In this document: piece after piece, positions 1 to 9,285 of the stretch
Layout of the letters: each line of letters opens with the position of its first letter
Position numbering within the stretch: position 1 is the first letter of the stretch
Program-made: the position numbers and the translations under genes
Notes under the pieces: model-generated
Databases searched by the model: none
What the model saw: only the letters and a program-made list of their open reading frames with translations
Told to the model about the DNA's origin: nothing
NCBI GenBank assembly: GCA_046154695.1
Contig: JBJXFI010000316.1
Coordinates: 1 to 9,285, forward strand
Length of the DNA: 9,285 nt
Direction of reading: 5' to 3'
Source of the DNA: DALYLB01 sp046154695
Lineage (GTDB): Bacteria > Acidobacteriota > Blastocatellia > RBC074

Positions 1-2159
<2,159 letters not shown>

Positions 2160-2184
2160 ACGTTCAATGGACCCGGCGCCTTAT

Positions 2185-2219
2185 CACGCCAGGGATCTCT
2201 ATGGGCGTGGATCCCGCCC
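2185..2219 (-). promoter_or_regulatory. Competing inverted repeats in the clpS-clpA spacer
   Basis: Three perfect short inverted repeats share this stretch: CACGCC/GGCGTG (2185-2190 with 2204-2209), GGGATC/GATCCC (2192-2197 with 2210-2215) and GGGCG/CGCCC (2203-2207 with 2215-2219). They overlap or interlock, so in RNA they would compete. The nearest arm lies 25 nt upstream of the clpA ATG, which lacks a visible Shine-Dalgarno. A role in setting the ClpA:ClpS ratio by RNA folding is inference. There is no U-run, so this is not an ordinary intrinsic terminator. Chance is possible in such GC-rich sequence. Confidence 0.3.
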
Positions 2220-2225
2220 CGTTCC

Positions 2226-2540
2226 TTATTCCTCTTCCATCGTGCAGAGCAGCGGAAATTCATGTTCGCGCGCGAGCGCCTCGACGCGCGCAACCTTGGT
2301 CTCGGCGATCTCGTGAGTATAGACGCCCGCGATCCCGACTCCCTGATTGTGAACCTGCAGCATGACCCGGATGGCATCCGTCTCGGATCGACCGAACACC
2401 TGCACAAGAACGAAGACGACGAAGTCCATCGTCGTGTAATTGTCATTGTGTATCAGCACCTTGAAGAGCGGCGGCTTCTGCAGCTTTTGCTTGCTCTCGG
2501 TCAGGACTGCATCGTCGTGTTTTGGGTCGTGGTTCGCCAT
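2226..2540 (-). CDS. clpS: ATP-dependent Clp protease adaptor ClpS
   Basis: Small cytoplasmic adaptor that recognises N-terminal degron residues (Leu, Phe, Tyr, Trp) and delivers the proteins to ClpA for degradation by ClpP. The 104-residue length is normal for the family. A flexible charged N-terminal tail (about residues 1-22) is followed by the conserved core. The expected pocket is present: N32 and D33 in HNDNYTTM, H64 in QVHNQG, and the hydrophobic lining residues M38 and M60. M60 matches the position of the E. coli gatekeeper methionine, which restricts binding to primary destabilising residues. Also conserved are GVYTHEIAETKVARV (72-86) and the C-terminal FPLLCTMEE. The ATG at 2540 gives a full-length tail; no Shine-Dalgarno is visible upstream. 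clpA follows 66 nt downstream, the classical clpS-clpA order, which strongly supports both calls. Confidence 0.97.
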   Translation of the reverse strand: MANHDPKHDDAVLTESKQKLQKPPLFKVLIHNDNYTTMDFVVFVLVQVFGRSETDAIRVMLQVHNQGVGIAGVYTHEIAETKVARVEALAREHEFPLLCTMEEE

Positions 2541-2587
2541 ATTACGAAAACAAAACCGGGACGACCACCGGCCGTCTCACGCCCAAG

Positions 2588-2596
2588 ATGCTACCA
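2588..2596 (-). promoter_or_regulatory. Possible extended -10 promoter element for clpS-clpA
   Basis: On the minus strand the sequence reads TGGTAGCAT, a TGn extension followed by a hexamer matching TATAAT at four of six positions. Initiation a few bases downstream would leave a leader of about 40 nt before the clpS ATG. No good -35 hexamer lies about 17 nt further upstream, so the call rests on the extended -10 alone. The clpS-clpA pair needs some promoter in this 157-nt gap unless it is read through from the upstream hydrolase gene. Confidence 0.22.
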
Positions 2597-2622
2597 CAAG
2601 AGGGAGCGGCAGAGCGACCAGA

Positions 2623-2699
2623 GACGCACCTGTCGCCTATGCGCCTTGATATGGCCTCACGCGAAGACGCGAAGACGCGAAAGGGGGGGCAGGTGCGTC
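2623..2699. repeat. 77-bp segment bounded by a perfect 10-bp inverted repeat
   Basis: GACGCACCTG at 2623-2632 is the exact reverse complement of CAGGTGCGTC at 2690-2699. The 57 nt between them contain an 8-bp tandem repeat and a run of seven G. The right arm overlaps the stop codon of the upstream hydrolase gene (TGA, 2700-2698). No matching target-site duplication is visible at the two ends. It may be a small non-autonomous element, a long-loop terminator or RNA stabiliser at the 3' end of the hydrolase transcript, or chance. The inverted repeat itself is certain; its role is not known. Confidence 0.45.
2659..2682. repeat. Short tandem repeat, ACGCGAAG unit, three copies
   Basis: Two exact copies of ACGCGAAG (2659-2666 and 2667-2674) are followed by a third differing only in its last base (2675-2682), then seven G. 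The repeat lies in the gap between the hydrolase gene and clpS, inside the segment bounded by the 10-bp inverted repeat. It resembles in composition the CACGAAG-type repeat at 9249-9278 upstream of fadN. It codes for nothing in either neighbouring gene. Confidence 0.6.
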
Positions 2700-3639
2700 A
2701 CCGAAAATAGACTTCGGCCGCGTTGCTGCGTTCGACGCGGAGTCTGCCCTCGGCGACGGCGAGGTCGAGATGGGCGATCGATTCCGAGACGGCCAGGAAG
2801 CGGTTCAGGCGGTCCAGGCGGGGGAAGAGAAGCAGGGAGATCTGCCAGGCGGTGACGCCTTCTTTCGGGATGAGGGAGAGGATCTTCGCCTGGCGCTGGT
2901 CGATGTGGCGGACCAGGCTGTGAAAATATTCCTCATAATCGGTGACATCCGGGCCGTGCGAGGTTCGGAGCAGCGTCGGCGCCAGCGCGCGAATGCGGGC
3001 GAGCGAGACCAGATATTCCCCCAGCGAGTGAAACCGGCGCGCGGGATCGACGGGGTCCGCGTTCAGGACGGGATTGGGCGTGATGTTCTTGAGAATGGTG
3101 TCGCCTGCGAGCATCAGCCGGCTGCTCTCGCGATAGAAGCATGAACTGCCGGGCGTGTGGCCCGGCGTGTGCACGACGCGAAGCGATCCCGAGGCGAAGA
3201 CGAATTCATGATCATCGCGATAGGTCGCGACATCCTCGACCGCGTCGGCGAAGTGGTGAATCAGCTCATAGCGGCCCGCGATGGTCTCCATTTCCTCGGC
3301 CGGCACGCCCGCCTGCCGGAGCAGCTCGCGATCGACGCGCGTCCGCCGGTGTTCGGAGATGTTGTCGCGCTCCCATTCGTGAACGTGGACGCGCGCCCCC
3401 GACTCCCGCCGGATGGTCGCCGCCAGCCCGCAATGATCCTCGTGGGTGTGGGTCAGCAGAATCCGGCCGATCTTCGAGAGACCGACGCCAAGCTTCGCCA
3501 ACTGCGCCCGCAGCGCCTCCAGGGCCTCATCCGTCTTCGGTCCGGTGTCGATGAGCGTCAGCGGCTCGTCCATCACCAGATAGATGTTGATCGGACCCAC
3601 GGGAAAGGGCGTGGGGATGATGAGTTTTTCGATCTGCAT
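2698..3639 (-). CDS. Metallo-beta-lactamase-fold hydrolase with C-terminal winged-helix-like region (glyoxalase II/LACTB2-like)
   Basis: Predicted 313-residue cytoplasmic metal-dependent hydrolase; no signal peptide or membrane segment is seen. The dinuclear metal site is complete: HTHEDH (64-69, giving H64, H66, D68 and H69), H161 in HTPGHTPGS, D180 in AGDT and H228 in SHG. The opening strands end in LIDTGP (29-34), typical of the family. After the catalytic domain, roughly residues 235-313 are helical and include VTAWQISLLLFPRL, resembling the winged-helix tail of LACTB2-type proteins. Family members hydrolyse thioesters, phosphodiesters or lactones, and the substrate cannot be read from sequence. 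Its position as the next co-directional gene after fadE makes an acyl-CoA or other thioester substrate plausible, but this is inference. The ATG at 3639 fits the fold start. No Shine-Dalgarno is visible; the 24-bp inverted-repeat arm ends 8 nt upstream. Stop is TGA. Confidence 0.9.
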   Translation of the reverse strand: MQIEKLIIPTPFPVGPINIYLVMDEPLTLIDTGPKTDEALEALRAQLAKLGVGLSKIGRILLTHTHEDHCGLAATIRRESGARVHVHEWERDNISEHRRTRVDRELLRQAGVPAEEMETIAGRYELIHHFADAVEDVATYRDDHEFVFASGSLRVVHTPGHTPGSSCFYRESSRLMLAGDTILKNITPNPVLNADPVDPARRFHSLGEYLVSLARIRALAPTLLRTSHGPDVTDYEEYFHSLVRHIDQRQAKILSLIPKEGVTAWQISLLLFPRLDRLNRFLAVSESIAHLDLAVAEGRLRVERSNAAEVYFR

Positions 3640-3647
3640 GGATATAT

Positions 3648-3718
3648 GTTTGGAGTTCCGCCTTCAGGCGGTCAATGGTCAATTGGGAAATTTCCCGCCT
3701 GAAGGCGGAACTCCGAAC
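3648..3718. repeat. Long nested palindrome (24-bp inverted repeat, 23-nt loop) between fadE and the hydrolase gene
   Basis: The arm at 3648-3671 and the arm at 3695-3718 are reverse complements over 24 positions, with one exception (T3651 opposite G3715). The 23-nt loop is AT-richer. Each arm is itself a hairpin: CCGCC-TTCA-GGCGG at 3658-3671 and CCGCC-TGAA-GGCGG at 3695-3708. The element can therefore fold as one long stem or as two small hairpins. It starts one base after the fadE stop codon and ends 8 nt before the hydrolase ATG, filling nearly the whole 79-nt gap. With no U-run it is not a textbook intrinsic terminator. It could stabilise the 3' end of the fad mRNA, limit read-through, or be a dispersed REP/MITE-like repeat. 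The inverted repeat is certain; its role is inferred. Confidence 0.85.
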
Positions 3719-5503
3719 CTAAAAGATATACCCGCCGGACTCGACGATCTTGCCGGCCAGCCGTTCGCGAATGGCGGCCGTGTTGAGCGGCTCCTGTTTG
3801 GTGAACCGCTTGAGGGCCGAGAGCATGATGCGAAGCTCATCGCCCTCGCCGATCGCGGCCAGGGCGTTCCTGGCCGCGATCTCGATGCGATGGACGGCGT
3901 CGTGCGCGTAGAGCCGGGTGGCGTCGATGGCGAAGGCATGTTTGGCCGCGCCGTCGCGGGCGATCTGTTTGGCCGTCCGGCCGATGGCGCTGTCGATGTG
4001 GAAGGCCTCGATGACGACATCGGCCGCCCACGAGAGGACCATCTGCTGTTCGGCGAGGCCCTCGCGGAACTTCTGCGCGGCCGAGCCGAGAATCATCAGG
4101 GCGATCTTCTTGGCATTAACCGCGAGCTTGCGCTCGCCGGCGAGCGGGGAATCGTCCTCCTCCACATCGAAGGACGGGCCGGCCAGCAGCTCTTCCTGGA
4201 GCTTCATCGCCGCCGCGAAGAGCGGCAGGCCCCCCTTCATCGCGCGCTTGATCAGATGGCCGGGAATGAGCAGGCGATTGATCTCGTTCGTCCCCTCATA
4301 GATGCGGTTGACGCGGCAGTCGCGATAGACGCCCTCGGCCGGATAGTCCTCGGTGAAGCCGTTGCCGCCGTGAATCTGGACGTTCTCGTCGGCGCAATAG
4401 AAGAGGATCTCGGTTCCGGCGACCTTGATCATGGCGCACTCGATGGCGTACTCCTCGATGGCCTTCATCAGTTCGGCGGGATTCTTCCTGTCGATCGTCT
4501 CTTCCCGCGTCTCGATCATGCCGGCCGTGCGATAGATCGCCGATTCACCGGCGTAGATTCTGGCGGCCATCTCGGCGAGCTTGTACTGGATCGCGCCGAA
4601 GGTGGCGATCGCGCGGCCGAACTGGTGGCGCTCGGCCGCGTATCTGGCGGATTGCGCCAGCACGCGCTTCGATCCGCCGATGGCGCCCGCGCCCATCTTG
4701 ATGCGGCCGAAATTGAGGACGTTGAACGCGATCAGGTGGCCTTTGCCGATCTCGCCCAGCAATCGATCCCGGGGAATCTTCGCGTCCTGCATCAGGATCG
4801 GCGTCGTCGAGGAGCCGCGCTGGCCGAGCTTGTGCTCTTCGTTGCCGTGGCTGACGCCCGGATCGTTCCGTTCGAGAATGAAGCCCGTGAACTTTTCGCC
4901 GTCCACCTTGGCGAAGACTGTCAGGACATCGGCGAACCCGCCGTTGGTGATCCACATCTTCTCGCCGTTGAGAATCCAGTGCTGTCCGTCCTCGCTCAGG
5001 CGCGCCGTCGATTTGGCCGCGAGCGCGTCGGAGCCCGAGCCCGATTCACTCAGGCAATAGGCGCCGACCCATTCGCCCGAGCCGATCTTCGGCAGATATT
5101 TGCTCTTCTGTTCCGGCGTCCCGAACAGGACGATCGGCAGCAGCCCGATGCTGCTCGTCGCGCCGAAGCCGGTCGAGAACGAGGCCTGCCCGGACATATG
5201 CTCGGCGATCAGCATGTTCGACACGTGGTCGAGCTCCAGCCCGCCGTACTCCTCGGGAATCGAGGCGTTGATCAGGCCCAGATCGGCCGCCTGCCGGATC
5301 AGGCCGCGCTGTATCTCGTAATCCTTGCTCTCGATCTTGTCGTGATTCGGAATGACCTCCTTGTCGAAGAACTCGGCCGTCGTCTGGCCGATCATCCTCT
5401 GCTCGTCGGTGAAATCCTCCGGCGAAAAGACCTGCGCGGGCAGCGTCTCCTGAAGCAGGAATCCGCCGCCTTTGATGACCTCTTTTTCGAGTGCTGCTGC
5501 CAT
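3719..5503 (-). CDS. fadE: Acyl-CoA dehydrogenase, long (FadE/VLCAD-like) type
   Basis: FAD enzyme for the first beta-oxidation step, converting acyl-CoA to trans-2-enoyl-CoA and passing electrons to an electron-transfer flavoprotein (none encoded here). From the ATG at 5503 it is 594 residues, longer than the roughly 380-400 of short/medium-chain enzymes and equal to B. subtilis FadE. The N-terminal helical domain contains IPEEYGGLEL (82-91). The beta domain has the FAD/substrate motif YCLSESGSGSDA (149-160) and WILNGEKMWITNGG (176-189). The C-terminal helical domain has RHQFGRAIA (292-300), the QIHGGNGFTEDYP stretch (376-388) and IYEGTNEI (401-408), where E403 is the expected catalytic base. 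About 180 further residues form the VLCAD/ACAD9-like tail. The upstream extension to 5584 is rejected because AAGGAG lies 6 nt before this ATG and the extension is Arg-rich and unlike the family. It follows fadA by 26 nt. Stop is TAG. Confidence 0.95.
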   Translation of the reverse strand: MAAALEKEVIKGGGFLLQETLPAQVFSPEDFTDEQRMIGQTTAEFFDKEVIPNHDKIESKDYEIQRGLIRQAADLGLINASIPEEYGGLELDHVSNMLIAEHMSGQASFSTGFGATSSIGLLPIVLFGTPEQKSKYLPKIGSGEWVGAYCLSESGSGSDALAAKSTARLSEDGQHWILNGEKMWITNGGFADVLTVFAKVDGEKFTGFILERNDPGVSHGNEEHKLGQRGSSTTPILMQDAKIPRDRLLGEIGKGHLIAFNVLNFGRIKMGAGAIGGSKRVLAQSARYAAERHQFGRAIATFGAIQYKLAEMAARIYAGESAIYRTAGMIETREETIDRKNPAELMKAIEEYAIECAMIKVAGTEILFYCADENVQIHGGNGFTEDYPAEGVYRDCRVNRIYEGTNEINRLLIPGHLIKRAMKGGLPLFAAAMKLQEELLAGPSFDVEEDDSPLAGERKLAVNAKKIALMILGSAAQKFREGLAEQQMVLSWAADVVIEAFHIDSAIGRTAKQIARDGAAKHAFAIDATRLYAHDAVHRIEIAARNALAAIGEGDELRIMLSALKRFTKQEPLNTAAIRERLAGKIVESGGYIF

Positions 5504-5509
5504 GATTGT

Positions 5510-5515
5510 CTCCTT
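5510..5515 (-). promoter_or_regulatory. Ribosome binding site of fadE
   Basis: AAGGAG on the minus strand, 6 nt from the ATG at 5503. It sits within the 26-nt gap after the fadA stop and decides the fadE start over the longer open frame. The surrounding CCAAGGAGACA is identical to that before fadN. Confidence 0.85.
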
Positions 5516-5529
5516 GGGAATGAGGAATC

Positions 5530-6726
5530 TTATCGCAATAAATTTTCGAAAATGCCGGCCGCGCCCATCCCGCCGCCGACGCACATGGTGACGAGGCCGT
5601 AGCGCGCCTTCCGCCGCTTCATTTCGTGCAGCAGCGTGGCGGTCAGCTTCGCGCCCGTGCAGCCGAGCGGATGGCCGAGGGCGATCGCGCCGCCGTTGAC
5701 GTTCAATCGCTCCAGATCGAGGTTCAGCTCCTTGATCACGGCGAGGGCCTGCGCGGCAAAGGCCTCGTTGAGCTCGATCAGGTCGATGTCGCCGAGTTTG
5801 AGCCCGGCGGCCTTGAGGGCTTTCGGGATCGCGACGACGGGGCCGATGCCCATCTCCTCCGGCGCGACGCCGCCCGTGGCGAACGAGACGAACCGCGCCA
5901 TCGGCCTGAGCCCCAGCGCGTCGGCGCGCTCGCGCGACATCACGAGCGCCGCCGCCGCGCCGTCCGAGGTCTGCGACGAATTGCCCGCCGTGACGGTCCC
6001 CTTGAGGTGGAACGCCGGGCGGAGCTTCGCCAGCCCCTCGATGGTCGTGTCGCGGCGGACGCCCTCGTCGGTGTCGTGGATGGTCTCGGTGACCCGTATC
6101 TTCGCGCGCCCCTTCGGATCGGCCTGCAGGTCGCGCATCCGTATCGTCACGGGGACGATCTCTTCCTTGAATGCGCCGCCATCGATCGCCGCCGCGGCGT
6201 TCCGGTGCGACCGCACCGAGAACTCATCGGCCTGCTCCCGCGAGATGTCGTATTTGCGCGCCACGTTCTCCGCCGTCAATCCCATGTTCAGATAGGTGTC
6301 GGGATAGGTGTCGACGAGCGTCGGATTGGGCGACAGGTTGTGCCCGCCCATCGGCAGTTGCGACATCGATTCCGCGCCCGCGCCGATCGCCGCCTCCGAG
6401 AAGCCGCACATGATGTGCTCGGCCGCCTGCGCGATCGCCTGCAATCCCGAAGAGCAGAACCGGTTGATCGTGATCGCCGAAGCCGTGATCGGAATCCCCG
6501 CGAGCAGCCCGACCTGCCGCGCCATGTTCATCCCCTGCTGCGCCTCGGGCGTCGCGCACCCCACCACGATGTCCTCGATCTCGGCCGGCGACACCTCCGG
6601 CGAACGCGCCAGCAATTCCCGGACGACCGCCGCCGCCAGATCGTCCGGCCGCACGTCCTTCATCGCGCCGCGCGGAGCCTTGCCCACCGCGGTCCGAAGG
6701 GCCTTGACGATGACTACTTCTCGCAT
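5530..6726 (-). CDS. fadA: Acetyl-CoA acyltransferase (3-ketoacyl-CoA thiolase)
   Basis: Last step of the beta-oxidation cycle: CoA-dependent cleavage of 3-ketoacyl-CoA to acetyl-CoA and an acyl-CoA two carbons shorter. The ATG at 6726 gives 398 residues, normal for a thiolase; the frame runs open upstream into non-coding sequence, which is excluded. Catalytic residues are in place: nucleophile C91 in NRFCSSGLQA, N320 in LNEAFAAQ, H352 in GGAIALGHPLGCTG, and the acid/base cysteine C382 in MCVGGGMGAAG. The start is fixed by GAGGAG 7 nt upstream and by the canonical opening REVVIVKALRTAVG. It lies 104 nt after fadN and 26 nt before fadE, so the three genes probably form one transcript. A biosynthetic acetoacetyl-CoA thiolase is the main alternative, but the operon context favours degradation. 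Stop is TAA. Confidence 0.95.
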   Translation of the reverse strand: MREVVIVKALRTAVGKAPRGAMKDVRPDDLAAAVVRELLARSPEVSPAEIEDIVVGCATPEAQQGMNMARQVGLLAGIPITASAITINRFCSSGLQAIAQAAEHIMCGFSEAAIGAGAESMSQLPMGGHNLSPNPTLVDTYPDTYLNMGLTAENVARKYDISREQADEFSVRSHRNAAAAIDGGAFKEEIVPVTIRMRDLQADPKGRAKIRVTETIHDTDEGVRRDTTIEGLAKLRPAFHLKGTVTAGNSSQTSDGAAAALVMSRERADALGLRPMARFVSFATGGVAPEEMGIGPVVAIPKALKAAGLKLGDIDLIELNEAFAAQALAVIKELNLDLERLNVNGGAIALGHPLGCTGAKLTATLLHEMKRRKARYGLVTMCVGGGMGAAGIFENLLR

Positions 6727-6733
6727 GATGTCT

Positions 6734-6739
6734 CTCCTC
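6734..6739 (-). promoter_or_regulatory. Ribosome binding site of fadA
   Basis: GAGGAG on the minus strand with 7 nt to the ATG at 6726. It selects this start within an open frame that extends about 500 nt further upstream. Confidence 0.8.
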
Positions 6740-6746
6740 GAAGATC

Positions 6747-6762
6747 GTTCGGAACTCCGAAC
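6747..6762. repeat. 16-bp palindrome sharing the end of the 3648-3718 element
   Basis: GTTCGG-AACT-CCGAAC is a 6-bp inverted repeat with a 4-nt loop in the fadN-fadA gap. Its last 12 bases, GGAACTCCGAAC, are identical and in the same orientation to 3707-3718, the outer end of the large palindrome after fadE. It could be a truncated copy of that repeat, a shared protein- or RNA-binding motif, or coincidence. In RNA it would form a hairpin just upstream of the fadA ribosome binding site. Confidence 0.45.
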
Positions 6763-6782
6763 GGGTTTCTTTGTTTCAGTGT

Positions 6783-6795
6783 GTCGCAGCGCGAC
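6783..6795. repeat. Small hairpin GTCGC-AGC-GCGAC in the fadN-fadA gap
   Basis: A perfect 5-bp inverted repeat with a 3-base loop, about 36 nt after the fadN stop codon and upstream of the 16-bp palindrome. No U-run follows on the minus strand, so it is unlikely to terminate transcription. It may be an mRNA processing or stability element, but it is short enough to be chance. Confidence 0.3.
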
Positions 6796-6830
6796 TTGAA
6801 TGGCTCTCTGAAAACCATGGCGCGATCTCG

Positions 6831-9221
<2,391 letters not shown>

Positions 9222-9230
9222 CGTCGATGT

Positions 9231-9236
9231 CTCCTT
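9231..9236 (-). promoter_or_regulatory. Ribosome binding site of fadN
   Basis: AAGGAG on the minus strand, 9 nt before the ATG at 9221. It favours that start over the in-frame GTG at 9251, and 11 nt around it (CCAAGGAGACA) recur before fadE. Confidence 0.8.
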
Positions 9237-9248
9237 GGAAAGATCGTC

Positions 9249-9278
9249 CACGAAGTCACACGAAGAAACACCAAGAGG
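9249..9278. repeat. Degenerate 10-bp tandem repeat, CACGAAG-type, upstream of fadN
   Basis: Three consecutive decamers read CACGAAGTCA, CACGAAGAAA and CACCAAGAGG. They share a CACNAAG core at exact 10-bp spacing, about one DNA helical turn. The repeat lies in the leader of fadN, where a promoter or operator would be expected. It could be a regulator binding array or a dispersed intergenic repeat. No clear -35/-10 promoter could be picked out before the window ends. Confidence 0.45.
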
Positions 9279-9285
9279 GGAAACA

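Noticed and set aside
3648..3718. Intrinsic (rho-independent) terminator after fadE
   Set aside because: The stem is strong enough but no run of U follows on the minus-strand RNA; it is kept as a palindromic repeat instead.
3584..5602. 672-codon open frame on the plus strand opposite fadE
   Set aside because: It is antisense to a clear acyl-CoA dehydrogenase, its composition (Asp/Arg/Leu-rich, no recognisable motif) is that of a complement of GC-rich codons, and it has no ribosome binding site of note.

Overview
The window looks like a chromosomal segment from a GC-rich, heterotrophic, Gram-negative-type bacterium. The grounds are a ClpS/ClpA pair (typical of Gram-negative lineages, with no Firmicute-style ClpC) and strongly GC-biased third positions. 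The phylum cannot be fixed from the sequence. The fadN-fadA-fadE gene order, together with short palindromic and purine-rich intergenic repeats, would fit Acidobacteriota or a similar phylum, but that is a weak inference. No phage, transposase, CRISPR, tRNA or rRNA signal was seen. All six genes lie on the minus strand and are best read from the right end leftwards.

Right to centre (9221 down to 3719) is a compact fatty-acid beta-oxidation operon. FadN is a fused 3-hydroxyacyl-CoA dehydrogenase/enoyl-CoA hydratase, FadA is a thiolase and FadE is a long-type acyl-CoA dehydrogenase. Together they supply all four steps of a beta-oxidation turn: FadE oxidation, FadN hydration, FadN oxidation and FadA thiolysis. 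Each gene has a strong Shine-Dalgarno sequence. Their order and sizes match the Bacillus subtilis fadN-fadA-fadE operon.

Centre (3639 down to 2698) is a metallo-beta-lactamase-fold hydrolase with a C-terminal helical region. A near-perfect 24-bp inverted repeat separates it from fadE; the repeat begins at the fadE stop codon and ends 8 nt before the hydrolase start.

Left (2540 down to 1) are clpS, the N-degron adaptor, and clpA, the AAA+ unfoldase. clpA is cut by the window edge, with 719 codons visible. The partner protease ClpP is not in the window. The 66-nt clpS-clpA spacer contains competing inverted repeats.

Intergenic space is short everywhere (longest 157 nt, between clpS and the hydrolase gene). 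Most of what is unusual lies there: palindromes, short tandem repeats and an inverted-repeat-bounded segment. I see no convincing new multi-gene system; the coding content is conserved housekeeping metabolism and proteolysis.
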